Shown piece after piece: positions 51,301 through 59,304 of a stretch of DNA of 64,000 nt. Where the stretch lies: the NCBI GenBank assembly GCA_035328405.1, contig DAOLIT010000012.1, positions 25,523 through 89,522 on the forward strand, written 5' to 3'. The position numbers and the translations under genes are program-made. This DNA comes from JAEUKA01 sp035328405 (GTDB taxonomy: Bacteria > Myxococcota_A > Polyangia > Palsa-1104 > JAEUJZ01). Position 1 is the stretch's first letter, and each line of letters opens with the position of its first letter. The notes beneath the pieces were generated by a model that saw nothing but the letters and a program-made list of their open reading frames with translations, ran no database searches and was not told where the DNA came from.

Positions 51301-53307
51301 TTACTTCAAACCACCGTAGGGATCGGCACCGGTGTCGCCGGAGGAGTCGTCTGGGTCTTTGCTCTTTTCGGTGGGCTTGTCGGCGGCTTTTTCGGGCGGT
51401 TTTTCCGCAGGTTTTTCGGTCGCTTTTTCGGTCGCTTTTTCCGCAGGTTTTTCGGTCGCTTTTTCGGGCGGTTTTTCCGCAGGTTTTTCGGCAGATTTTT
51501 CGGTGACCTTTTCGGGCGGTTTTTCGGCGACTTTCTCGACTGTTTTTTCGGGGGCTTTCTCGGGGGTTTTCTCAGGCAGTTTTTCAGCCAAGGTTTCCGG
51601 TGCTTTTTCTGGCGCTTTTTCGACCGGCTTGTCTGTCTTTTTGTCCGTCGAAGCCGCCGGATTTGCGTGGGGAACACTTGGGGGCACAACCGGCAGAACA
51701 ATCGGGGGCGGAACAACCGTTGTGGCCGGAACAAGCGGTGCGGAAGCGGACACGGGAACAGGAGCGGGAACGGGGGCAACGGGTTTGACGACGGGGTTTG
51801 CTGCCGTCGGTGCCGGAGCGGTTTTGTTCACGGCGCTGGCCGGTCTGGAAACGGGTGAAGGTCGATTCGACGGAGGAAGACCAGGTGTTCCCACAGGATT
51901 CATTGGACCGATAGGAACCGGCGGGGTTTGCACAACGGGCTGAGGCGCAGACCGAAATTGCGCGTAAAGAACACCAAAGAGAAGCCCCGCCGCCACCGCG
52001 CCGAGCAAACTCAACAGCGGTTTCGCATGGCGTTTGTAAAAGGGCTCGATCGCCATTTCTTCGTCGTCGAGGAACTCTGCTCGGTCTCTTTCGGGACGGG
52101 CAGCGGGGCGGCCTGAACGCGGCGGTGCAGCAGCGCGACCACTTTTGGACACACGCGAAGAACCACTGGCAGGGCGACGACCCGACGGAGGCGGTGGTTT
52201 TCGGTCGGACTTGGGGACATCTTGCCAGGCACCGCTCGCCCAGGCCGACAAAGACGGACTCCCATCGGAAACATCATCTTCGTCGTCGCTGAAGGTTTCA
52301 TCGGATTCGGCGTCAGTCTCGCGAAGGTCCGCGCGAGAAGGGCGCCTTTGGGCCTGGCTTTCATTGCGTGCAAAACCAAGCAGTTGTTCGCGAACCTCTT
52401 TTGCCGTCTGAGGCCGCGCCGCCGGGTCTTTTTCAAGGAGGCTCAAAATGAAGTCGGCCAGATCATCGGACAGAGACGGATTTGGTTCCCTGGGATCGAC
52501 GACGGGATCGCGAACTTGCGACAACAGAACTTGCAGACCGGCTTTGCCATCAAATGGGACGCGCCCCGTCGCCATTTGGTACAAAATGCAGCCAAGCGAA
52601 TAGAGGTCTGCTCGACCATCCACGGCCTGTCCAGAAGCCTGTTCGGGAGCAATGTAATGCGGCGTTCCGAACACAGTTCCCATTCGGGAAATCGCATCCT
52701 CGCCAGGCGCATATGACACAAGAATTTTGGCGATTCCAAAGTCCACCAGTTTGACGACATCCGGCTGTCCGCGCTTTTCGTTGACGAGGATGTTTTCGGG
52801 TTTCAAATCGCGATGAACAATGCCTTGCGCGTGCGCCTCGATCAGTGCGGCGGCGATCTGGCCCCCTATCGAAACGATCTTCTGCAACGAGAGTGGCTTG
52901 CCGCGCAGAAGAGACGAAAGGGGGCGACCCGGCACGTATTCCATGACCAGAAAGGGGACCCCCTCTTCGGTCTGCCCGACCAGATGCACCGTCGCAATGT
53001 TCGGATGGCTCAGCTTGGCACCGGCCCGTGCTTCACGCACAAAACGCTTGACGACATCGGGGTCTTTGAGGAGATCGGAGCGCAGAACCTTGACCGCGAC
53101 CTGGCGCTCCATTCCGGCCTGCTTGGCCAAATACACAGTCCCCGTCGCGCCTTGGCCGCAAACAGACTGAATCTGGAACTGACCCATCAGCAGCCGACCC
53201 ACCCACGGACGCTGCGACTCAACTACAGGTACGACTGCGTAGCCGTCTGCCGGACAGAAACGCACCTCGTTTTCATACCGTTTTCGACAGTGAGTACACT
53301 CGGTCAC
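51301..53307 (-). CDS. Ser/Thr protein kinase with zinc ribbon and Lys/Glu/Pro-rich tail
   Basis: 668 residues. It begins with a zinc-ribbon-like segment, C4-x-x-C7 and C18-P-A-D-G, typical of a class of myxobacterial kinases. Kinase domain (about 43-310): GQGATGTVY, K73 in VAVKVL, HRDLKPEN with D167, DFGIAK and GTPHYIAPEQ. A charged linker precedes one membrane helix (PLLSLLGAVAAGLLFGVLY). The C-terminal 230 residues are Pro/Ala-rich and end in a long run of PEK, AEK and TEK units that should be an extended, highly charged rod outside the membrane. The coding repeats are visible on the DNA at about 51340-51640. Catalytic residues intact. Confidence 0.93.
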   Translation of the reverse strand: MTECTHCRKRYENEVRFCPADGYAVVPVVESQRPWVGRLLMGQFQIQSVCGQGATGTVYLAKQAGMERQVAVKVLRSDLLKDPDVVKRFVREARAGAKLSHPNIATVHLVGQTEEGVPFLVMEYVPGRPLSSLLRGKPLSLQKIVSIGGQIAAALIEAHAQGIVHRDLKPENILVNEKRGQPDVVKLVDFGIAKILVSYAPGEDAISRMGTVFGTPHYIAPEQASGQAVDGRADLYSLGCILYQMATGRVPFDGKAGLQVLLSQVRDPVVDPREPNPSLSDDLADFILSLLEKDPAARPQTAKEVREQLLGFARNESQAQRRPSRADLRETDAESDETFSDDEDDVSDGSPSLSAWASGAWQDVPKSDRKPPPPSGRRPASGSSRVSKSGRAAAPPRSGRPAARPERDRAEFLDDEEMAIEPFYKRHAKPLLSLLGAVAAGLLFGVLYAQFRSAPQPVVQTPPVPIGPMNPVGTPGLPPSNRPSPVSRPASAVNKTAPAPTAANPVVKPVAPVPAPVPVSASAPLVPATTVVPPPIVLPVVPPSVPHANPAASTDKKTDKPVEKAPEKAPETLAEKLPEKTPEKAPEKTVEKVAEKPPEKVTEKSAEKPAEKPPEKATEKPAEKATEKATEKPAEKPPEKAADKPTEKSKDPDDSSGDTGADPYGGLK

Positions 53308-53464
53308 GAATTGGTTTTATCACTTCGGCGCAGAAGACCAAAGCGTTCGCCCCCAAAAAGGTGTCGGCTCGCTTGGAATGAACGGCGGTTTTCCGACGGT
53401 AATGTTGTCCATATAGCGTCGCTCCTCGCGGTGTGGTACTTGAATCGACAGGAGAAAACCGACG

Positions 53465-54382
53465 ATGAAAGCTCTTTCCCTTTCCGCTGCTTTGTTTCTG
53501 GCTGCGGCGAGTTTTTCTGCGAACGCCAAGGCCCCGCCTCCGAAAGCACCCCCCGCAAAAACTGCGGCATCCCAAGTCTCTGCTGAATCCGCCGGACGAG
53601 CCATCGGTGAGCTGGCTGGCAAGTTCAAATTCGGCATGACTCCCGAGGAGGCGATGACCATCATCGAGAAAGACATCATCACCAAATTCCAGCCTCGGAT
53701 CGAAGCCGAAAAGGACCCCGCTGATCAAGATCGCATCCGCAAAGAACGCCAAGACACCATCGAGCAGATGCGCAATTCCTACATCAAGTTCAGTGGGCAG
53801 AAAACGGGCTGGGACGTGTCGATCGTGGACCGCGAATTCGGCCATCGAAACAACGAGTCGATGGTTGTGATTTGGGAAAAAGACCTGAAGCGCTTTCTCT
53901 TTTTCTGGAAAGAAAAACTTTACAAACAGTTCATCGTCTACAACGCCGAAAAATTCAAAGGCATGGACTTCGATACGTTCGTCGGTGCGATGGAAGGTCG
54001 GTACGGCAAAGCTTCGATGAGCTTCGCCAAAAAACAAACCGACGACGAGATGGCGCTGGATTATTACGAGTGGCCACCGCAAGGCGACTACACGCTGCGC
54101 GCCTACGACGCGACGACGTTCTACAACAACTTCTGCCTGTCCATCATCCAGAAGTCGCTTTGGCCCCAAATCGAGAAGGAACGCGCCGTCAACAGCCCGC
54201 CGCGTGTTCGACACACCAACACACACGTCATCGAAAACGTCACGACGGGCGATTCGGCGACCGACCCAAATGAGAGCATCGTGGATCAGCTCGTGGGTCG
54301 GAAAGCACAGACCAGCGTCGAACAAAAACGCATCGAAGAACGCATCAAAAAACAGCAGGAAAAAGAACGCAGCGGCAAGTAG
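53465..54382 (+). CDS. Secreted hypothetical protein
   Basis: 305 residues with a classical signal peptide (cleavage near SANA). A Pro/Ala/Lys linker is followed by GELAGKFKFGMTPEEAMTII and a domain with many aromatic residues (ESMVVIWEKDLKRFLFFW, YYEWPPQ) and a C-terminal Lys/Glu/Arg-rich helix. I recognise no family; the KFGMTPEEAM segment resembles the start of periplasmic SmpA-like or peptide-binding modules but this is weak. It is divergent from the kinase gene at 53307 and precedes the phosphohexomutase gene by 123 bases on the same strand. Probably periplasmic. Confidence 0.75.
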   Translation: MKALSLSAALFLAAASFSANAKAPPPKAPPAKTAASQVSAESAGRAIGELAGKFKFGMTPEEAMTIIEKDIITKFQPRIEAEKDPADQDRIRKERQDTIEQMRNSYIKFSGQKTGWDVSIVDREFGHRNNESMVVIWEKDLKRFLFFWKEKLYKQFIVYNAEKFKGMDFDTFVGAMEGRYGKASMSFAKKQTDDEMALDYYEWPPQGDYTLRAYDATTFYNNFCLSIIQKSLWPQIEKERAVNSPPRVRHTNTHVIENVTTGDSATDPNESIVDQLVGRKAQTSVEQKRIEERIKKQQEKERSGK

Positions 54383-54505
54383 TCGCGCGAGCTCCCATCG
54401 GTTTTTTCCAGCAACACAGTTGGTTTGGCGCAACGGCTGCTTCGCCCCTCGGGAGCATGTGGCGGTTTTGCCCAATCGCTGGCTTTCCAAAGCCAAAGGT
54501 TCACC

Positions 54506-55855
54506 ATGGCAGGCATTTTCAAGGCATACGACATTCGCGGCACGTATCCGAACGAGCTTCACGAGAGCCTCGCGGCGCGAATTGGGGCAGCAACGGTTTC
54601 GGTTTTGTCGGCCAAACGCATCGTCATAGGACGCGACATGCGACAAAGCGGCCCCAGCATTCGTGCCGCGCTGATTGATGCAGTCCTTGCATCGGGTTGC
54701 GATGTGATTGACATCGGAGAAGTGGGCACGCCGACGCTGTATTACGCGGTCGCAAACTTCGAGGCCGACGGTGGAATCATGATCACCGCCAGCCACAATC
54801 CGGCTCGCTACAACGGTTTCAAGCTGTGTGGCAAGGGAGCGGCACCTGTAAGCTATGATACGGGAATTGCCGACATTGAACGCATCGTGTTGTCGGGTGC
54901 GCCGCTTCCAGTGGCCGAAAAACGAGGCCATTTGGAAAAGCGCGACGTGCTGGCCGACTATCACAAGTTTTTGCTCGGTTTGGTCCCTCCCATAAGGCCG
55001 TTTCACATGGTCATCGACACGGGGAACGGAATGATGGGAGCGGTGTTGCCGCCTCTGCTTGCACAACTTCCATGCCAAGTGACAAAGCTGTTTTTCGAGG
55101 TGGATGGCCGTTTTCCGAATCACGAACCGAACCCGCTCGACCCGAAAAACATGCGGGACCTGCAAGCCAAGGTCAAAGAGGTGAAGGCAGATGTAGGGAT
55201 CGCGTTTGACGGCGACGGCGACCGCGCAATGTTCGTGGACGAGCGGGGCGAGTTGGTTCCGTCAGACCAAGTAACGGCGCTGCTCGCTGAGCCGTTTTTG
55301 GCGCGCGAACCAGGAGGAACCGTTTTGTACGATTTGCGTTCGTCGTGGGTCGTGCGGGACGAGATTCTCCGTCGAGGCGGAAAACCTATCGAAAGCCGCG
55401 TCGGACACAGTTTCATCAAGCGTGGCATGCGCGAAACGAACGCGATTTTCGCCGGCGAGCTGTCGGGACATTTCTATTTCCGCGACGCTTTTTTCACCGA
55501 CAATGCCGAGCTTGCGATGCTGTGGGTTTTGGCGGTGCTGTCACGGTCTGATCAGTCCTTTGGCTCGGTGCTGCGACCGCTCAATCGATATTTTGCGACG
55601 GGCGAACTCAATTTTGTGGTTCAAGACAAAGATGCGGTGTTGCAAAAGCTGCAAAGCGCGTTTCCATCGGCGGACATTTCGTGGCTCGACGGAATCACGG
55701 TTCGATTGCCCGACTGGTGGTGCAATGTGCGCCCAAGCAACACCGAGCCGGTTTTGCGCCTGAACCTGGAAGCAAAAACGCGGGAACTGCGCGACGAAAA
55801 ACGGCGAGTGGTCGAAGAGATCATAGGTGGGCACGCAGCTTCTTCGCAGCACTGA
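54506..55855 (+). CDS. manB: Phosphomannomutase/phosphoglucomutase
   Basis: 449 residues from ATG at 54506; the longer frame upstream lacks homology. It moves phosphate between C6 and C1 of glucose or mannose to supply sugar nucleotides for polysaccharides. Four alpha-D-phosphohexomutase domains are visible: AYDIRGTYP at the N-terminus, catalytic phosphoserine S96 in TASHNP, the metal loop DGDGDR (235-240), the sugar-specificity loop with GELSGHFYFRD, and the phosphate-binding RPSNTEPVLR near the C-terminus. The GEMSGH-type loop suits both glucose and mannose. Its length matches AlgC-type enzymes. It precedes hypF by 39 bases, with no clear functional link. Confidence 0.92.
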   Translation: MAGIFKAYDIRGTYPNELHESLAARIGAATVSVLSAKRIVIGRDMRQSGPSIRAALIDAVLASGCDVIDIGEVGTPTLYYAVANFEADGGIMITASHNPARYNGFKLCGKGAAPVSYDTGIADIERIVLSGAPLPVAEKRGHLEKRDVLADYHKFLLGLVPPIRPFHMVIDTGNGMMGAVLPPLLAQLPCQVTKLFFEVDGRFPNHEPNPLDPKNMRDLQAKVKEVKADVGIAFDGDGDRAMFVDERGELVPSDQVTALLAEPFLAREPGGTVLYDLRSSWVVRDEILRRGGKPIESRVGHSFIKRGMRETNAIFAGELSGHFYFRDAFFTDNAELAMLWVLAVLSRSDQSFGSVLRPLNRYFATGELNFVVQDKDAVLQKLQSAFPSADISWLDGITVRLPDWWCNVRPSNTEPVLRLNLEAKTRELRDEKRRVVEEIIGGHAASSQH

Positions 55856-55894
55856 TCGCGGGTTGCACGACGGCGCTTCTTTTGGGTTTCGGTT

Positions 55895-58177
55895 TTGACA
55901 GTTGCACCGAACCCCCCGTCGGAAAGGCTGCGCATTTGCATTGGGGGTTTGGTGCAAGGCGTCGGTTTTCGGCCCTTTGTGCATCGGTTGGCGACCGAGT
56001 TGGATTTGACAGGCTGGGTGCGCAACGACGAAACCGGCGTTCTTGTGGAAGTCCAAGGCCAGCAGGTCAATTCTTTCGTCGAGAGACTCAAAAAGGACGC
56101 TCCGCAACTCGCCAACATTCGGTTCGTTTCCGTCGAGCAGTGTTCCATCGTCCCCGGCGAGAGCGATTTTGAAATTGCACCGAGTCGGAGAAGCGAAACG
56201 CCAGCGACTCAGGTTGCAGCGCGGTTGGGCCCTGACGTGGCACCGTGTCCTGCGTGTTTGGCCGAAGTCGTCAACCCGTCACAGAGGCGATATCTGTACC
56301 CCTTTTCGAGTTGTACGGATTGTGGGCCTCGTCTGACCATTGCGCGCGGTTTGCCCTACGATCGGGCGTTGACAACGCTCGCAGAGTTTTCACTTTGCGA
56401 AGCGTGTTCCGTCGAGTATCACGATCCGGCGAACCGACGGTTTCATGCCCAACCACTCGCTTGCGAGGCTTGCGGGCCGCATCTTTCGCATTCGCTTGCA
56501 CACATTGTCGCGACGCTGCGGAACGGTGGGATTGTTGCGCTGAAGGGCGTGGGGGGATATCAGCTTTTGTGCGACGCACGTCGAGAATCTGTGGTCGCTC
56601 GTTTGCGACAAAGAAAACGGCGCGAGGGCAAACCGTTTGCGGTTCTTGTGCAGAACGCAGCCAGCGCCCGCCTCTTCGGGGAATGGACGTTGGCCGAGCT
56701 GACGCTGCTCGAGGATTTTCGTCGCCCCATCGTTCTGGTTCGACGAAAAGAAGGTTGCCCGATCGCTCCGTCTGTTTCGGGAGGCCGTTCCCTCTCGACG
56801 GTGGGCTTGGTTCTTCCCATGTCGCTTCTGCATGTCCTGCTGTTTTTTGAATGGTTTGGACGACCGCAAAATCCAGCTTGGTATGAACAACCCTCGGACG
56901 TTGCGTTTGTCGCGACCTCGGGAAATGTGTACGGTGAGCCGCTCATCGCAGACGACGCGGAAGCGCAAGCGAAACTGGGTGACGTGGCGGATCTTGTGGT
57001 TTCACACAACCGGCCCATCGCGACGCGGTGCGACGATAGCGTGGTAAAAACCATCGGGGAGCGACGACTCATCGTGCGGCGAGCGCGGGGTTTTGTGCCC
57101 GAACCTGTCGAACTTCCGTGTGAAATGCCGCCTGTTTTGGGTCTTGGCGGAGACGGGAAAGCCGCATTTTGCTTGACCCGTGGCCGCGAGGCATTTTTGT
57201 CGCAACACTTGGGCGATTTGGACAATCTCTCGACGCTGGACGGTTATCGCGAGGCGTTTTCGCATCTTTCAGCGTTGCTGGGAATCCGACCGGAAAAAGC
57301 GGTTTGCGATTTGCATCCAGATTTTGTCTCTCGACGAATTGCAAAGGAATTGGGTCTGCCGCTCGTCGAGGTGCAGCATCATCATGCACACCTTTTGGCG
57401 GTGCTTGGTGAACACAAAGCGCGCGGTCCTGCGGTGGGTCTTGTCGTGGACGGTTTTGGTTACGGTCAGGACAAAACAGCGTGGGGAGGCGAGGTTCTTT
57501 TTTCAGACGGCCAGTCGATGCGTCGCCTCGGCCAGCTTTCACCGATTTCGCAGCCGGGTGGAGAACTTTGCGCAAGGCAGCCGTGGCGATTGGCGACGGC
57601 AGTGCTCACAAAAATCGGACAAAAAGAAGCGGCGGAAAGACGGTTTGGAAAACGCTGGCCAGTCGGTCGTTTGCTTCACCTGCTCGAAACAACGCAGTTT
57701 GCAACACCGACGACGGCGTGTGGTCGATACTTTCAAGCTGCCTCTGCACTTTTGGGTTTGTGCGATGAAGAACACTTCGAGGCTGAAGCGGCCCTGTTGC
57801 TGGAAGGCCAAGTTCTAACGCCAAGCGCGCTGCCCGGTGGTTTTCGTCTGTCTCACACACATGATCGCGACGAACTCGATTTTGCGCCTTTGTGGCTTGC
57901 GTTGCTGGACTGCGATGTGAAAACCGGGGCGGAGCTGTTTCACGGAACGCTGGCAATGGGTCTTGTCGAACTGGCGATGTCGTCGCTGAAACGGCTTGGT
58001 CACAACCGAATCGCGCTCGGCGGAGGATGTGTGCAAAACGGAATCCTGGCGAACATGCTTTGCGCAGAGTTTTCTCGTCGCGGAATAGAAGTTTTTTTGC
58101 CTCAACACATTCCGCCAAACGATGGTGGGCTTTCTTTCGGGCAGGTGGTTTTCGAGTCCGCTGCTCACGCTGGATAG
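55895..58177 (+). CDS. hypF: Carbamoyltransferase HypF
   Basis: 760 residues from TTG at 55895; no Shine-Dalgarno is evident, and TTG is the only start that keeps the whole acylphosphatase domain. HypF carbamoylates the C-terminal cysteine of HypE to make the CN ligands of NiFe hydrogenases. Domains in order: acylphosphatase (GLVQGVGFRPFVHR), two zinc fingers (CPACLAEV, CTDCGPR, CEACSVEY, CEACGPH), YrdC-like (VALKGVGGYQLLC and REGKPFAVLV) and the Kae1-like carbamoyltransferase (VQHHHAHLLAVLGEH, DGFGYGQDKTAWGGE). All look intact. No other hyp gene or hydrogenase is in the window. The 3' end overlaps the convergent metallophosphoesterase gene by 13 bases. Confidence 0.95.
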   Translation: MTVAPNPPSERLRICIGGLVQGVGFRPFVHRLATELDLTGWVRNDETGVLVEVQGQQVNSFVERLKKDAPQLANIRFVSVEQCSIVPGESDFEIAPSRRSETPATQVAARLGPDVAPCPACLAEVVNPSQRRYLYPFSSCTDCGPRLTIARGLPYDRALTTLAEFSLCEACSVEYHDPANRRFHAQPLACEACGPHLSHSLAHIVATLRNGGIVALKGVGGYQLLCDARRESVVARLRQRKRREGKPFAVLVQNAASARLFGEWTLAELTLLEDFRRPIVLVRRKEGCPIAPSVSGGRSLSTVGLVLPMSLLHVLLFFEWFGRPQNPAWYEQPSDVAFVATSGNVYGEPLIADDAEAQAKLGDVADLVVSHNRPIATRCDDSVVKTIGERRLIVRRARGFVPEPVELPCEMPPVLGLGGDGKAAFCLTRGREAFLSQHLGDLDNLSTLDGYREAFSHLSALLGIRPEKAVCDLHPDFVSRRIAKELGLPLVEVQHHHAHLLAVLGEHKARGPAVGLVVDGFGYGQDKTAWGGEVLFSDGQSMRRLGQLSPISQPGGELCARQPWRLATAVLTKIGQKEAAERRFGKRWPVGRLLHLLETTQFATPTTACGRYFQAASALLGLCDEEHFEAEAALLLEGQVLTPSALPGGFRLSHTHDRDELDFAPLWLALLDCDVKTGAELFHGTLAMGLVELAMSSLKRLGHNRIALGGGCVQNGILANMLCAEFSRRGIEVFLPQHIPPNDGGLSFGQVVFESAAHAG

Positions 58178-59136
58178 AGCGGGACAAGTTCGATTCCTGA
58201 ACGCAGGTTTTCGACGGAAAAGTAGTGTTCTTCCAAATTGAGAAGCAGCATGGTTTTTGATTGGTCGTCCATGCCAAAACTCGACGACAAAACGATTTGT
58301 TCGTCACCAATCGTTTGATAGCCCGTCGGGATGATGGTGTGACCGTAGACCGCAATGTTGGCGGACACGAGGGAAAGCAGCGTCTGGGCCTTGAAAGGCG
58401 GCAAGACATGCTCCCACAGCAATTGCCCGAGGAGTTTGGCGGGCAGCTCGCCGGGTTTTAAGGACTTGTGCCCACGGTTGCGGTCGAAACGACGCGGCGC
58501 GATGTACCGACGGTAATCAATGCTCTCGAAATCCTCGGGTCCGAGCAGTTCAGCGGCGGGTGCGGCGTGCGAAAAAAACAGGCCACACGGGGCTCTGGCG
58601 ACGAGCGGAAGGGATCGAAAAGAACTCGCCATGTGCAAGCTGGCCTCGATGCCAAGGCGCTGTTCGAGAGCGGCTGCGTCGTCGCGAGCGAAGAGTGCGG
58701 TGCGCGGACCTCCGATATGTGCGTGTTCGTGGTTGCCCAGAAGCACATGCACGTGGCCCGGATATCGATCCGACAACAGCGCGAGACCGAGCAGCACGGC
58801 AGGTGATTCATCGCGATAGGGTCGCCCGCACAGTGGATGCCCGAACGGAGCGTCGGTCGGCCATTCCGACGGGGACAGATAGGGACCGTGAATCAAATCG
58901 CCCAAAAACAGAAGATGGGCGTCGGGACCGAGCTGCTCGAAACGCGCGGCGATGTGCAAAAAATCGCGATAGTTTCCGTGCAGGTCCGATGCGACCAGCA
59001 ATTTGCCGTGCGCCGGAAGACGAAGGAGCTTTGCGCGATGGGCCATGTGTTTTGGTCGCAGATCGCAGGGCTGGCCACCCCCAAAAACCTCGTCGCGGCA
59101 ACGCGCAGGTGCCAGCCCGATGCGCGCGGCAATCAT
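58165..59136 (-). CDS. Calcineurin-like metallophosphoesterase
   Basis: 323 residues from ATG at 59136; ATG at 59046 is an alternative, and neither has a good ribosome site. The five-block two-metal centre is complete: D51-L-H53 in ASDLHGN, D80 in LGDLIHG, N135-H136-E in LGNHEHAH, a histidine in FFSHAAP and VYGHTIIP. These enzymes cut phosphomonoesters or diesters; this one resembles the PPP protein-phosphatase branch, so it might reverse Ser/Thr kinase action, which would fit the three kinases nearby. That is inference. It stands alone between hypF (convergent) and secA (divergent). Confidence 0.85.
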   Translation of the reverse strand: MIAARIGLAPARCRDEVFGGGQPCDLRPKHMAHRAKLLRLPAHGKLLVASDLHGNYRDFLHIAARFEQLGPDAHLLFLGDLIHGPYLSPSEWPTDAPFGHPLCGRPYRDESPAVLLGLALLSDRYPGHVHVLLGNHEHAHIGGPRTALFARDDAAALEQRLGIEASLHMASSFRSLPLVARAPCGLFFSHAAPAAELLGPEDFESIDYRRYIAPRRFDRNRGHKSLKPGELPAKLLGQLLWEHVLPPFKAQTLLSLVSANIAVYGHTIIPTGYQTIGDEQIVLSSSFGMDDQSKTMLLLNLEEHYFSVENLRSGIELVPLYPA

Positions 59137-59304
59137 AGCATTTTCGCGAACCTGACCCTTGTTTCCGAGGGAGAGAAGGGTTACTAATCGTTGCTGCGGC
59201 TTTTTCCACCTCGCGGTCTGTTCGCGGTTTCAAGGTGGCTCTCTCGTCGGTGAGCCTTTTCTGAGGCACACCTTTCGCAGCAATGGCTCGCTCAAGGCAC
59301 AAGC

